Origin: Roseateles sp049532965
GTDB taxonomy: Bacteria > Pseudomonadota > Gammaproteobacteria > Burkholderiales > Burkholderiaceae_C
Length of the DNA stretch: 64,000 nt
NCBI RefSeq assembly: GCF_049532965.1
Contig: NZ_CP186694.1
Coordinates: forward strand, 4,774,001-4,838,000
Reading direction: 5' to 3'
Program-made: the position numbers and the translations under genes
Notes under the pieces: model-generated
Database searches by the model: none
Told to the model about the DNA's origin: nothing
The model's input: only the letters and a program-made list of their open reading frames with translations
Shown here: positions 1-8,500 of the stretch, in pieces
Layout: each line of letters begins with the position of its first letter
Position numbering within the stretch: position 1 is the stretch's first letter

Positions 1-1014
1 GGCAGGAAGGACTTCGAGATCGGCACCGGCCCGGTCGACGAGCGCTTCAACGCCGCCTTCGAGCGCTACAAGCAACGCGCGCCGCACCTGAAGATCGTCG
101 CATCCGTCGGGGGCTGGGGCGGATCGGATCCGATCTTCCATCTGGCGGGCGATCCCGCGAAACGCGCCGTGTTTGCGGCTTCGGCGCAGCGCTTCCTGCG
201 CGAGCATGCCGCCTTCGATGGCATCGACATCGACTGGGAGCATCCCGGCAACAACGGCGCGCCCAATGGCGTGCAACTGGGCAGTCCCCAGGATGGCGAG
301 CACTACGCGGCGTTGATGACCGACCTGCGCCGCTCGCTGGACGCGTTGACCGCGGAGACCGGGCGGCCGTACCTGCTGACCACCGCGGTGAATCCGATGG
401 AGAGCATCGTCGGCAAGATCAATTTCAAGGATGCGTCCAAGCCGCTCGATCTCGTCTTCATGATGAGCTACGACTTCTACGGCATGTGGTCGCCGGTGGC
501 CGGACACCACACGGCGTTGCGCGGCTCGTCGCCGCAGGCGGATGACAGCCTCGAGCGTGCCGTCCGGAACCTGGAGGCGGCCGGCGTGCCGCGCTCGAAG
601 CTGGTCGCGGGCGTGGCGATGTACGGGCGCGGCTTCACCGGTGTCAGCGAGACGAAGGCCGGCACGGCGAAGACCGGCGCTTATCCCGGTGCCGAGGGCG
701 CGCAGGGCTACCGCGAGATCGCGGGACGCCTGCTCGACGCGAAGGGCAAGGGACGGCAGGGTTACGAGGCGCGTTGGGATGCGGTCACGCAATCGTGGTC
801 GCTGTTCAACCCGGCGTTGAAGCTGTGGATGGGTTACGACGACCCGCGCGCCGTGCTGGCCAAGGGCCGGTTCGTGCGGGACCACGGGTTGGCCGGCGTC
901 TTCGCCTGGGAATTGAGCCAGGACAACGGCGATCTGCTCAATGCGATGAACCGCGGCGTCGGCAACCTGCCGCTGGGGTCAGGTGCGCCGGTACAGAAAG
1001 AACCCCGCCGGTAA
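1..1014 (+). CDS. GH18 family chitinase, 5'-truncated by the window edge
   Basis: The reading frame is open from base 1, so the N-terminus lies outside; 337 residues are visible. It hydrolyses beta-1,4 GlcNAc linkages of chitin. Visible family hallmarks are the SVGGWGGSD strand motif (about residues 38-46 of the fragment), the catalytic DGIDIDWE (DxxDxDxE, Glu is the acid/base) near residue 75, and MSYDFYGMW further on, then a C-terminal GVFAWELSQD barrel strand. These order and spacing features are those of GH18 subfamily A enzymes. A signal peptide would be upstream and cannot be judged. The chitinase fits functionally with the GlcNAc operon at 60-64 kb, although the two are not linked in an operon. 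Confidence 0.93.
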   Translation, partial: GRKDFEIGTGPVDERFNAAFERYKQRAPHLKIVASVGGWGGSDPIFHLAGDPAKRAVFAASAQRFLREHAAFDGIDIDWEHPGNNGAPNGVQLGSPQDGEHYAALMTDLRRSLDALTAETGRPYLLTTAVNPMESIVGKINFKDASKPLDLVFMMSYDFYGMWSPVAGHHTALRGSSPQADDSLERAVRNLEAAGVPRSKLVAGVAMYGRGFTGVSETKAGTAKTGAYPGAEGAQGYREIAGRLLDAKGKGRQGYEARWDAVTQSWSLFNPALKLWMGYDDPRAVLAKGRFVRDHGLAGVFAWELSQDNGDLLNAMNRGVGNLPLGSGAPVQKEPRR

Positions 1015-1049
1015 CCCGGCAGGTGCCGCGCGGGCCTACCATCGCGCCC

Positions 1050-1514
1050 ATGACCGCATCGACCTTCTCCGATCCCGCCACGGCGGCCACCGTCCCGGCG
1101 CGCCTGCGCATCGCGCTCATCGCGCACGACGGCAAGAAGGACGAGATGGTGTTGCTGGCCACGGAGTTCGCCGCCTTTCTTGGCGGCTGCGAGCTGATCG
1201 CGACGGGCACGACCGGCACGCGGCTGACGGCCGAGGTGGGGCTCTCCGTGGAGCGGATGTTGTCCGGACCGCACGGCGGCGACCTGCAGATCGGCGCCCG
1301 GCTCGCGGTCGGGCTGGTGGACGCGGTGGTGTTCCTGCGCGATCCGATGACGCCGCAGCCGCATGAGCCCGACATCAATGCGTTGGTGCGGGCCTGCGAC
1401 GTTCACAACGTCGCCTGCGCCACCAATGTCGCGAGCGGGCGGCTGATGCTGCGCTCGCTGCAAATGCTGGGTGTGGGCGGGGGTGTGGGCATGGGTGGCG
1501 GCGGGCGGGAGTAG
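1050..1514 (+). CDS. mgsA: methylglyoxal synthase
   Basis: 154 residues. It converts dihydroxyacetone phosphate to methylglyoxal and phosphate, a bypass of lower glycolysis under phosphate or sugar-phosphate stress. The family signature is clear: IALIAHDGKKDEM near the N-terminus, GTTGTR, LSGPHGGDLQIGA with the phosphate-binding Gly/His, DAVVFLRDPM with the catalytic Asp, and HEPDINALVRACDVHNVACATN. The ATG at 1050 was chosen because it puts this domain about 20 residues in; the frame is open further upstream but overlaps the chitinase. No good Shine-Dalgarno sequence is visible. The C-terminus is a short glycine-rich tail (about the last 15 residues), produced by a G-rich low-complexity stretch and not part of the fold. 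Confidence 0.92.
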   Translation: MTASTFSDPATAATVPARLRIALIAHDGKKDEMVLLATEFAAFLGGCELIATGTTGTRLTAEVGLSVERMLSGPHGGDLQIGARLAVGLVDAVVFLRDPMTPQPHEPDINALVRACDVHNVACATNVASGRLMLRSLQMLGVGGGVGMGGGGRE

Positions 1515-1529
1515 AGTCGTCTGTCGACG

Positions 1530-1553
1530 CCGGGGCTCGGTCGAGCGCCCCGG
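1530..1553. terminator. GC hairpin after mgsA, possible terminator
   Basis: An inverted repeat pairs CCGGGGC with a near-complement ending GCCCCGG around an internal GCTCG/CGAGC repeat. There is no T-tract, so an intrinsic terminator is only a possibility. It lies in the 59-base gap between mgsA and the next gene. Confidence 0.3.
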
Positions 1554-1573
1554 ACAACGGCAAGGAGACTCCC

Positions 1574-2269
1574 ATGCAACGACGTTCCCTGATCGCGGGT
1601 GCCGCGGCGCTGAGCGCGTGGTCCCCAATGGCCTCGATGGCGCAGTCGACGACGTCCTCGACCAACACGGCCGCGGCGCGGCCCGCGGACCAGCAGTGGT
1701 TCATCTTTCTCGAGACGGGCCGTCCGTTGCCGGAGGACAAGGCGGCGGTCGCGGCGATGCAGCGCGGGCACCTGGACAACTTCAAGAAGCTGTTCTCCGA
1801 GGGAAAGCTGTTCGCCGCGGGGCCGATGCGCGACCCGTCGCGCGCCAAGCGCGGCATCGTGGTCGTGCAGGCGCCCAGCCGCGAGGCGCTGATGGCGTAC
1901 TTCCAGCCCGACGAGTACATCCGCGAGGGCTACATGATCGTCAACGCGCAGCCGGCGACGGTCCGTCAGGCGCTGAATCACACCGGCATCGATCCGAACG
2001 GGATCGAGGAGAACCGCATCGTGTTGTTCAGCCGCGCCGAGGCGGAGGACAAGGACGACGTCCCGGTGTTCCTCAAGCGCGCGCTGGACGACGGGGTGAT
2101 CAGCGCGTGGTATTCGCTCGAGGACGGACCGATTGGGGAGGTGGTCTTCATGCGCGGCACCGACGAGACGGCGCTGCGCAAGACGATGGCCGAATACCCA
2201 GGGCTCACGGACCGCCGCGTGACGATGAAGATCTGGCCGCAGTGGTTGGGGAAGGGTGTGTTGCGCTAA
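1574..2269 (+). CDS. exported YCII-domain protein
   Basis: 231 residues. The start is well supported by AAGGAG about 8 bases before the ATG. Residues 1-24 look like a signal peptide with a twin-Arg-like start (MQRRSLIAGAAALS) and a cut near SMAQS. The mature part opens with WFIFLETGRPLP and carries the YCII-type pattern (GHLDNFKKLFSEGKLFAAGPM, then REALMAYFQPDEYIREGYM); a second, weaker copy seems to occupy the C-terminal half (RIVLFSRAE to MKIWPQW). YCII domains are small ferredoxin-like folds of unclear function, usually cytoplasmic, so a signal sequence is slightly unusual. The substrate is unknown. Confidence 0.75.
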   Translation: MQRRSLIAGAAALSAWSPMASMAQSTTSSTNTAAARPADQQWFIFLETGRPLPEDKAAVAAMQRGHLDNFKKLFSEGKLFAAGPMRDPSRAKRGIVVVQAPSREALMAYFQPDEYIREGYMIVNAQPATVRQALNHTGIDPNGIEENRIVLFSRAEAEDKDDVPVFLKRALDDGVISAWYSLEDGPIGEVVFMRGTDETALRKTMAEYPGLTDRRVTMKIWPQWLGKGVLR

Positions 2270-2286
2270 GAGCCACCTTCTCATCT

Positions 2287-2333
2287 GATCACTGTACTGA
2301 CCAATACGCCGGTAAATGGTTAATATAGTGACC
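2287..2333. promoter_or_regulatory. palindromic operator over the promoter of the XRE gene
   Basis: Two 16-base arms (2287-2302 and 2318-2333) are inverted copies matching at 12 of 16 positions, separated by 15 bases. A promoter-like pair, CTGACC (2297-2302) and TAATAT (2321-2326) with an 18-base spacer, sits inside it. The right arm ends 2 bases before the ATG. This is the layout expected of an autorepressed XRE operon. Transcription predicted from this promoter would start almost at the ATG, and no Shine-Dalgarno is visible, so the mRNA may be leaderless. Confidence 0.55.
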
Positions 2334-2335
2334 AT

Positions 2336-3049
2336 ATGAGCGAACCGGCCGACAATCCCCTGACCCCGGTGCTGGACCGGCAACTGCTGCTGCAATTGGG
2401 CGATCGCCTCAAGCGGTTGCGTCAGGCACGGGGGGTGAGTGCCGTAGACATGGCGGCGAAGGTGGGCGTCACTCGCAACACGCTGCGGGCAGTGGAAAGC
2501 GGGGACCCTGCGACGTCGATAGGCACCTATGTGCGCGTCATGTCGGTCCTCGGGGTGAGTGGAGAACTTGCTCTCCTCGCAGGAGACGCTCTTCAACCGG
2601 CGCCGGTGGGATCGGCTGCCGCACGGTCCCGGCGGGCCGCACCGGTGATCCGCGTCCACGTCTCGGCGGCGGACGCCAAGCACCAGCTTCAGGACCTGCA
2701 GAGTCAAGTGCTGCACGAGGAGGCGGTGCGTTTGGCAAAGGCGGATCCAGCGCTGGTTGAGAGAGCGGAGGCGACAGTGCAGCGATGGCTATCCACGGGA
2801 GACCATCGATCGGCCAGTTTGTGGCGCGAGTGGCAACGCATCCTGCGCACCGGTTCCTGGCGCAAGGCGCTCGGGCCTACCCGGCATGCGCAGCAGCTCC
2901 GGCAGACATCGCCGCTGGTCACCGTGCTTCCGGCCGAAGTGAGGCAGGACATCCTGAGACAGGTGAGCGAGCTGAAGGCCGGTGTGGCGCTTGGTGCCCC
3001 GTCGGTTGGAGCGGACGGACGGGATGACGCTCGGGAAGACGATTCATGA
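2336..3049 (+). CDS. XRE-family DNA-binding regulator (antitoxin-like) with C-terminal extension
   Basis: 237 residues. Residues about 17-70 form a Cro/CI-type helix-turn-helix (LKRLRQARGVSAVDMAAKVGVTRNT followed by an ESGDPATSIGTYVRVMSVLGV recognition/scaffold part). The rest, about residues 95-237, is a helical region with no fold I can name. The gene overlaps the next by 4 bases (ATGA at 3046-3049), so the two are translationally coupled and likely act together. The palindrome over its promoter suggests autoregulation. By arrangement it resembles an XRE antitoxin paired with a nucleotidyltransferase-like toxin, as in AbiE/MenTA-type modules, but this specific pairing is an inference. Confidence 0.8.
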   Translation: MSEPADNPLTPVLDRQLLLQLGDRLKRLRQARGVSAVDMAAKVGVTRNTLRAVESGDPATSIGTYVRVMSVLGVSGELALLAGDALQPAPVGSAAARSRRAAPVIRVHVSAADAKHQLQDLQSQVLHEEAVRLAKADPALVERAEATVQRWLSTGDHRSASLWREWQRILRTGSWRKALGPTRHAQQLRQTSPLVTVLPAEVRQDILRQVSELKAGVALGAPSVGADGRDDAREDDS

Positions 3050-3588
3050 CGCGGCAGGAGTTGGAACACATCATTCGCGCGAGCGCCGAGATCACGGACC
3101 AGTACGAATTCGTGATCGTCGGCAGTCAGTCGATCCTAGGTACACAGCCTCACCCGGAGGATGTGTTCACGGTCTCGATGGAGGCGGATATCTACCCGCT
3201 CAACGCGCCAGAGCTGGCTGATCGGATCGACGGCGCCATTGGCGAGGGTTCTCAATTTCATGAGACCTACGGCTACTACGCCCAAGGGGTCGGTCCGGAC
3301 ACTGCAGTGCTGCCGAAGGACTGGAGGCAGAGGGTATGCCGAGTCCAGAACGCAAATACCAATGATCGCGTCGGCTACTGCCTCGGCACTGCGGATCTAT
3401 TCTTGGCAAAGGCAGCGGCGGGCCGCGACAAGGACCGTGAGTTCTGCATGGCCTTGTTGGAGTACGGCTACGTGACCCTCGACCAAGTGCTGCCACTCAT
3501 CGCCAGTATGGAACTCGACGAGCGGGCGCAGCGGTCGCTCAAGGCGACGGTTCGGCGGTGGTCGCAGGCGGCCCTCGGAAGGCATTGA
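3046..3588 (+). CDS. DUF6036-like nucleotidyltransferase-fold protein, candidate toxin
   Basis: 180 residues, starting inside the stop of the XRE gene. The N-terminal part has the outline of the minimal nucleotidyltransferase fold: a hydrophobic strand running into VIVGSQSILG (Gly26-Ser27 motif) and, about 20 residues on, SMEADIYP, which gives an acidic E46-x-D48 pair. A further conserved-looking segment, YCLGTADLFLAKAAAGRDKDREF, matches the region seen in DUF6036/AbiEii-type proteins just after the core. The C-terminal 40 residues are helical. A toxic activity, such as NMP transfer to a tRNA or protein, is a family-level guess. It could instead be a non-toxic nucleotidyltransferase. No transmembrane or signal segment is seen. 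Confidence 0.65.
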   Translation: MTRQELEHIIRASAEITDQYEFVIVGSQSILGTQPHPEDVFTVSMEADIYPLNAPELADRIDGAIGEGSQFHETYGYYAQGVGPDTAVLPKDWRQRVCRVQNANTNDRVGYCLGTADLFLAKAAAGRDKDREFCMALLEYGYVTLDQVLPLIASMELDERAQRSLKATVRRWSQAALGRH

Positions 3589-3618
3589 GCCGAAGAACAA
3601 GCGGTACCTACCGTCGTG

Positions 3619-5115
3619 TCACCGCGCCAGCGGCAGCGGGTAGCTCGCCAGGCTGGCGTGGCCGGAGGTCGACACCGCCTGGATGCCGAAGATCAGGTTG
3701 TCCTTCGACAGCGGCAGCGTGACGCTCGTGACCTTGCCGACATCCTTCCCGCCTTCCCACGCCTGCGATTCGCTGCGCCGCCAGACGACGCGATAACCGG
3801 CCAGGTGCGGATCGGTGTTCGCGGTCCACAGCAGCGTCGTGTCGTTGGTCAGCTCGCGTGCGTCGATGCGCGCGCCCTTCACCGGCGACGGCGCCCACGC
3901 CAGCGTGGCCAGTCCCGCGAGGTTGATCCGCGCCACGTCCGCCACGTACCGGAAGTCGACGAACTCGGGCAGGTCGCCGTAGACGACGCCGTTCTCCGTG
4001 CGCAGGTTCTGATGCTGGTGCCGGAAGTCCTCGAAGGGCTCGGAAAAACGCACGGCCGCGTAACCCCGCTCCAGGAAGGGCAGGTGGTCGCCGCCGCGCA
4101 GGTAACGGTCGCGGCGCTGGATCAGGTCGATGCGGAAGCCGGGCAGGTAGCGCTCGCCCTCGGCCTTGAGGTGCCGGCCGAACTGCTGCGTTGGCAAGTC
4201 CTCCCCGCCACCCGCCATCGCCAGCGGCTGCAGCTCCGCGCGGATCGCGGCATTGGTCTTCGCTTCGTCCTCGTTGGACGGCGTGTTGCTGCCCGCGTTC
4301 ACCAGCAGCCGCAGCAGCGGATCGAAGCCGTCGGCGAACAGCCGCAGCCGCTTCGGATCGTGCTCGCCCTTGTCGCCGCGCGAGCTGCCGATGATGTCGT
4401 TGGTGATCATCCCCTCGACATTCAGCCCCTGTGCGCGCGCCCGCCGTGCCCAGTGCCGCGCGCCGAGCAGGCCTTGCTCCTCGCCGGGCACCGCCATGAA
4501 CACGAGCGTCGCATCGAAGCGCTGCTTCGCCATCGCGCAGGCCATCTCCATCACCGCGGCGGTGCCGGAGGCATCGTCATTGGCGCCCGGCGCGTCCCCT
4601 TGTGCGTCCATCACGTCGCTGTTGCGCGAGTCGTAATGGCCGCTGACCACCAGCACGCGCTCGCGGGGCGTGCCGGCTGAGGCACCGGGCAGCGTGGCGA
4701 CCACATTGACGAGCTCCGTCGGCGCCGACAACCGGTTGCCCGCGGGCTCGATGAACGCGTCCATCGTCACCTGCAGACGTCCGCCGGTCCTCGCGCCGCA
4801 GTCCTTCAACTGCTGTTCGATCCAGCGCCGTGCGGCGCCGATGCCGCGCGTGTCGCTTGTCGTTTCCGACGCCGTGTGACGGGTGCCGAAGGCGGCGAGC
4901 TTGCGAATGGTCCGCTCGATGCGTTCGGCGGAGATGTCCGCCAGCATCGGCGCGATGCGCGGGTCGAGCGACGGCGGGGCTGTCTCGGCCATGGCACGCG
5001 CTGTCGCCGATGCCGGTACCGACGCAGGCGTCGTTTGAGCGACGGCCGAAGCGCAAGCGGCGATCAGCGCCCAGACAGCGGCGGCGGACGGAATGAGGCG
5101 ACGTTGAATGCTCAT
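3619..5115 (-). CDS. exported M28-family metallopeptidase
   Basis: 498 residues, read leftwards. The ATG at 5115 was preferred over a TTG at 5136 because it starts a clean signal peptide (MSIQRRLIPSAAAVWALIAACASAVAQ). The M28 zinc-peptidase signatures are all present: VSGHYDSR (His/Asp zinc ligands), GANDDASGTAAVMEMA (bridging Asp), GEEQGLLGAR (Glu base and ligand), and HLPFLERGYAAVRFSE with a late His. The last about 90 residues (LLWTANTDPHLAGYRVVWRR and on) form an FN3-like beta domain. It would cleave N-terminal amino acids from peptides in the periplasm or outside. The neighbouring dienelactone hydrolase gene ends 17 bases upstream, so they may be co-transcribed. Confidence 0.9.
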   Translation of the reverse strand: MSIQRRLIPSAAAVWALIAACASAVAQTTPASVPASATARAMAETAPPSLDPRIAPMLADISAERIERTIRKLAAFGTRHTASETTSDTRGIGAARRWIEQQLKDCGARTGGRLQVTMDAFIEPAGNRLSAPTELVNVVATLPGASAGTPRERVLVVSGHYDSRNSDVMDAQGDAPGANDDASGTAAVMEMACAMAKQRFDATLVFMAVPGEEQGLLGARHWARRARAQGLNVEGMITNDIIGSSRGDKGEHDPKRLRLFADGFDPLLRLLVNAGSNTPSNEDEAKTNAAIRAELQPLAMAGGGEDLPTQQFGRHLKAEGERYLPGFRIDLIQRRDRYLRGGDHLPFLERGYAAVRFSEPFEDFRHQHQNLRTENGVVYGDLPEFVDFRYVADVARINLAGLATLAWAPSPVKGARIDARELTNDTTLLWTANTDPHLAGYRVVWRRSESQAWEGGKDVGKVTSVTLPLSKDNLIFGIQAVSTSGHASLASYPLPLAR

Positions 5116-5132
5116 AGGCTTTTGGCGTGTCC

Positions 5133-5804
5133 TCAACCCAGGTGTTGCTTCAGGAAGTCGATCGTCCGCGCCCAGGACAGTTCCGCCGCTGCCGCGTCAT
5201 AGACCTCTGGCCGGGTGACGTTGAAGAACGCGTGATCTGCCGCATAGCGATGGAGGGTCGGCGGCTTCCCGGCCGCCTTCATGCGAGCTTCGAGCGCATC
5301 GACTTTCTCCGGCGTGCACCAGTCGTCCCGGGTGGCGAAGTGCCCGAGCAAGGGGGGGGCGATCTTCGCCGGGTCGGCGAATTCTTCGGGCGGGATGCCG
5401 TAGTAGCAGACGGCCGCCTGCAGGTCCTTGATGTGGACGCCGGCCGCGATGGTGAGAGCGCCGCCCATGCAGAAGCCCATGACGCCGACCTTGCCGCAGC
5501 CCAGGTGTTCGCGCAGATGATCGAGGGCGCCTTGCAGGTCCTGGGTGGTGGCGTCCGCGAAGTCGAGCCCGTTCATCATGTGACTCGCCTCGTCGGCGTC
5601 GGCAGCCAGGCGACCGCGATAGAGGTCGGGCGCGAGGGTCGTGATGCCCGCGGAGGCGAGGCGCTCCGCGATGTCCTTGATGTGGGGTTTGAGTCCCCAC
5701 CATTCCTGGATGAGGATCATGCCCGGCGTGCCGTCACCGGCGCTGGCGAGGTAGCCCTCGGTGCGGCCGCCGTCGGGGCGGTCGAATTCGATCATCTGTC
5801 CCAT
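5133..5804 (-). CDS. dienelactone hydrolase family protein
   Basis: 223 residues; the ATG at 5804 has a GGGAG Shine-Dalgarno 6 bases upstream, whereas longer in-frame starts have none. It is an alpha/beta hydrolase of the DLH type: oxyanion/Glu region ILIQEWWGL, nucleophile elbow GFCMGG with a cysteine in place of serine, and late FATRDDWC and ADHAFFN giving the Asp and His. Such enzymes open cyclic enol-lactones in aromatic degradation, or act as general esterases; nothing nearby points to an aromatic pathway, so the substrate is open. Cytoplasmic, no signal peptide. Confidence 0.9.
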   Translation of the reverse strand: MGQMIEFDRPDGGRTEGYLASAGDGTPGMILIQEWWGLKPHIKDIAERLASAGITTLAPDLYRGRLAADADEASHMMNGLDFADATTQDLQGALDHLREHLGCGKVGVMGFCMGGALTIAAGVHIKDLQAAVCYYGIPPEEFADPAKIAPPLLGHFATRDDWCTPEKVDALEARMKAAGKPPTLHRYAADHAFFNVTRPEVYDAAAAELSWARTIDFLKQHLG

Positions 5805-5908
5805 GTGGAACTCCCAGTGCGAGAACGAAGGATGAGCGCAACAATCCACTCCCTCGAAGAACACCACGGGCGGCCGCCGCGAGCGGGCGCATGCTGAGGG
5901 AGGAAGCT

Positions 5909-6859
5909 GTGAGTCTGCACGAGCAGTTGTACCAATGGACGGCCCGGCAGGGTCTGGATGCGAGCAGCGCACGCCGCTTGCGGGTGCTCAGCGGGGTGGA
6001 TGATCCGCCGGACGATCCGTGGACGCCACTGCGGCGCGGAGCGGGCGCGCTGGCGGCGGGGTTGATCGGTTTCGGACTGATCCTGTGGGTCGCCGCGAAT
6101 TGGGACGACTTCGGCCGTGCGCTGCGTTTCGGATTGCTGGAGGCGGTCTTTGCCGCGAGCCTGGTCGCCGCGGCGCTGCTGCCGGCCTGGCGCGCACCGC
6201 TGGCGCTGGCGGCCTTCCTGACGCTGGGCGGGTTGCTCGCGTACTTCGGGCAGACCTACCAGACCGGCGCGGACACGTATCAGCTGTTCGCGCTCTGGGC
6301 TGCGCTCGGGCTGCCGATTGCCTGGGCGTCGCGGTCCGACCTCGTCTGGACACCCTGGGCGCTCGTGGCGGCGACGGGCATCGCGCTGTGGATGGAGACC
6401 TTCGGCGGACACGGGTGGCGCTTCGACGCCGCCACCGTGCCGGTGCACGCGATCGGATTCGTCGCCTATGGCCTCTTGTGCGTGGGCCTGGCCCGGCGTG
6501 CCGGCGCGCAGGCTCAGCCGTGGGCCTGGCGCCTCGCAGTGCTGGCGTCGGTGATCGCGGTCTCGGGGACGGCGCTGGGAGGGCTGTTCGCGCGCCACGT
6601 CGCACCCCAGTACTTCCTGGGCCTGGGCGTCATCGGCGTCGGGCTGGTGCTCGCCTGGCGCCTGGCGGAGGTCTACGCGATGAGCGCACTCGCGCTGGCC
6701 GTGGATACCTTGCTGGTGGCGGGCCTCGTCCGGGTGGTGGTCGACGCCAAGGGCGACATCGGCGGGCTGTTCCTGATCGGCCTGGTGGCCTGCGGGCTGC
6801 TGGCCGTCAGCGTCAGCCTGATCATGCGGCGCATGCGAGCCGCGGAGGCCCGTCGATGA
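5909..6859 (+). CDS. DUF2157 multi-pass membrane protein
   Basis: 316 residues with about nine hydrophobic segments. A GTG start at 5909 is preferred: AGGGAGGA lies at 5897-5904, ideally spaced, while the ATG at 5891 (six codons longer) has nothing comparable. The N-terminal soluble part (LHEQLYQWTARQGLDASSARRL) followed by GLILWVAANWDDFGRALRFG is typical of DUF2157 proteins, as is GGLLAYFGQTYQTGADTYQLF in the third membrane block. The gene overlaps its downstream partner by 4 bases (ATGA), and this pair recurs widely as DUF2157 + DUF4401/GDYxxLxY. The molecular role of the pair is unknown. Confidence 0.85.
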   Translation: MSLHEQLYQWTARQGLDASSARRLRVLSGVDDPPDDPWTPLRRGAGALAAGLIGFGLILWVAANWDDFGRALRFGLLEAVFAASLVAAALLPAWRAPLALAAFLTLGGLLAYFGQTYQTGADTYQLFALWAALGLPIAWASRSDLVWTPWALVAATGIALWMETFGGHGWRFDAATVPVHAIGFVAYGLLCVGLARRAGAQAQPWAWRLAVLASVIAVSGTALGGLFARHVAPQYFLGLGVIGVGLVLAWRLAEVYAMSALALAVDTLLVAGLVRVVVDAKGDIGGLFLIGLVACGLLAVSVSLIMRRMRAAEARR

Positions 6860-8496
6860 GCGGTGCCGATTGGATGGCGCGCGCTCGCGCCGAAGGACTG
6901 GTGCCCGACGGGGACGATCCGCCGCCGCGGCCATGGCCCGTGGTGCTGCTGACCGCGCTCGGGGCCTGGCTCGCGGTGCCGCCGTTCCTGCTGCTGTTCG
7001 CCACGCTGTTCGGCGGCGCATGGGATCGTGGTCCGATGCCGTATGTCGAGGGAGTTGCGCTGATCGCGCTCGCCGTCGTGTTGCTGCGCGGGCGCACCAC
7101 GCCGCTGTTCCTCGAACAGGCCGCGGTGCCGCTGCTGCCTACCGGTTTGGCGTGCCTGGGCTACGGGCTCTCCCGCGATCTGTCGCTCGCAGGGGCGGCC
7201 TGGGTCGGGCTTGCGGTCGGGGCGGCCCTGATCGTGCTGCTGAAGCAAGGATGGCTGCGCGTCCTGCTCGGCGTCGGCATGGCCGCGCTGGCGGGGTACC
7301 TCGGTCACCTCGCGCTGGAAGGTGTCGCTCCTCGCGGTTGGTACGAGCGGGATGGCGGCCTGTCGCTGGCAGCGGCCGCGCTGTTGTTGCTGGAAGGCCT
7401 GATGGCGAGCGCGCTGCAGTGGCGTCTGGGCCGGGATGCGCGTATGGCTCGGCTGGCGGCGGCGCTCGAGCCGGCATTGGCCGGATGGTGGATCGCGGTG
7501 CTCGTCACGCATGCCGTCGCCGCGGGATGGTCGTTCGCGGCGGGCGGCGTGCTCGGAGGCGGTTTCATGCGGGAGGTCACCGTCGGCTTGTCGACCTCGC
7601 ACCTGCTGCTCCTGAACGCGAGCCGGACGCTGTCGGTGCTGCTGACGCTGGCAGGCGCGGCGTGGCTGGTGCGGCGCTGGCGTCCGGTTGGTGCGCTGCG
7701 CCTGCTGGCGCCGCTGGCCGTGCTGATGGCGCTCGCAGCGCTGATGCCGGCGCTCGGCGGGATCCTGCTGGTCCTGGCCCTGACGGCGAGCACCCGTCGA
7801 TGGGGCCTGGCGACGTTGGCGGGCGCCGCGGCCGTGTGGGCGCTCGGCGCGCTGTACTACGAATGGCGTCTGCCGCTCGCGCAGAAGGCGGTGGCATTGG
7901 TCGTCGCTGGAGTGGCGCTGGCGGCGTGGGGACGCTGGCTGGCCTGGCGCCCGGCACCGGTCGCGGCGGCAGGACCGCGGGCCGCGCTTGCGTGGCGCGG
8001 CGTTCCGGCGCTGCTGAGCGGGGCGTGCGTGCTGGCGCTCGCGGTGGTGAATGCCGGCATCGCGGGCCGGGAGCGGCTGATCGACGAGGGCCGCCCGGTC
8101 TTCGTCAAGCTCGCGCCGGTGGATCCGCGTTCGCTGATGCAGGGGGACTACATGCAGCTCAGCTACGAGCTGCCCCGCGTCGGCTGGCGCGGCTGGAGGG
8201 ACGGTGAGCCGCCGCTGCTGTGGGGCGCGCGTCCGAGGATCGCGGTGACGCTGGACGAGCGTGGCATCGCAAGCAACCCCCAGCTGCTCGCGCCCGGCGC
8301 AGCTCCGCCGGCGGGGACGCAACTGCTCGAGCTGTCGCCCAAGGGCGGCCAGTGGACCTTCGTCACCGACGCGTGGTTCTTCCGGGAGGGGGAAGCGGCC
8401 CGCTGGCAGCCGGCGAAGTACGGCGAGTTCCGCGTGAACCCCGACGGTCGCGGGCTGCTGGTGCGCGTGGTGGGGGAGGACCTGAAGCCGCTGTGA
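6856..8496 (+). CDS. DUF4401 / GDYxxLxY-domain membrane protein
   Basis: 546 residues, starting in the stop of the DUF2157 gene. About residues 25-390 are a run of ten or more hydrophobic helices (DUF4401-like). After one more helix near residue 395 comes a periplasmic or extracellular GDYxxLxY domain, recognised by VDPRSLMQGDYMQLSY. The two halves are separate genes in some bacteria and fused here. The C-terminal domain is predicted beta-rich and ends VRVVGEDLKPL. Function unknown; the strict pairing with DUF2157 suggests a membrane complex. Confidence 0.85.
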   Translation: MSGADWMARARAEGLVPDGDDPPPRPWPVVLLTALGAWLAVPPFLLLFATLFGGAWDRGPMPYVEGVALIALAVVLLRGRTTPLFLEQAAVPLLPTGLACLGYGLSRDLSLAGAAWVGLAVGAALIVLLKQGWLRVLLGVGMAALAGYLGHLALEGVAPRGWYERDGGLSLAAAALLLLEGLMASALQWRLGRDARMARLAAALEPALAGWWIAVLVTHAVAAGWSFAAGGVLGGGFMREVTVGLSTSHLLLLNASRTLSVLLTLAGAAWLVRRWRPVGALRLLAPLAVLMALAALMPALGGILLVLALTASTRRWGLATLAGAAAVWALGALYYEWRLPLAQKAVALVVAGVALAAWGRWLAWRPAPVAAAGPRAALAWRGVPALLSGACVLALAVVNAGIAGRERLIDEGRPVFVKLAPVDPRSLMQGDYMQLSYELPRVGWRGWRDGEPPLLWGARPRIAVTLDERGIASNPQLLAPGAAPPAGTQLLELSPKGGQWTFVTDAWFFREGEAARWQPAKYGEFRVNPDGRGLLVRVVGEDLKPL

Positions 8497-8500
8497 GCGG

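Noticed and set aside
6019..6855. In-frame upstream extension of the DUF4401/GDYxxLxY gene
   Set aside because: It runs out of frame through DUF2157; the ATGA overlap at 6856 is the normal start for this pair.
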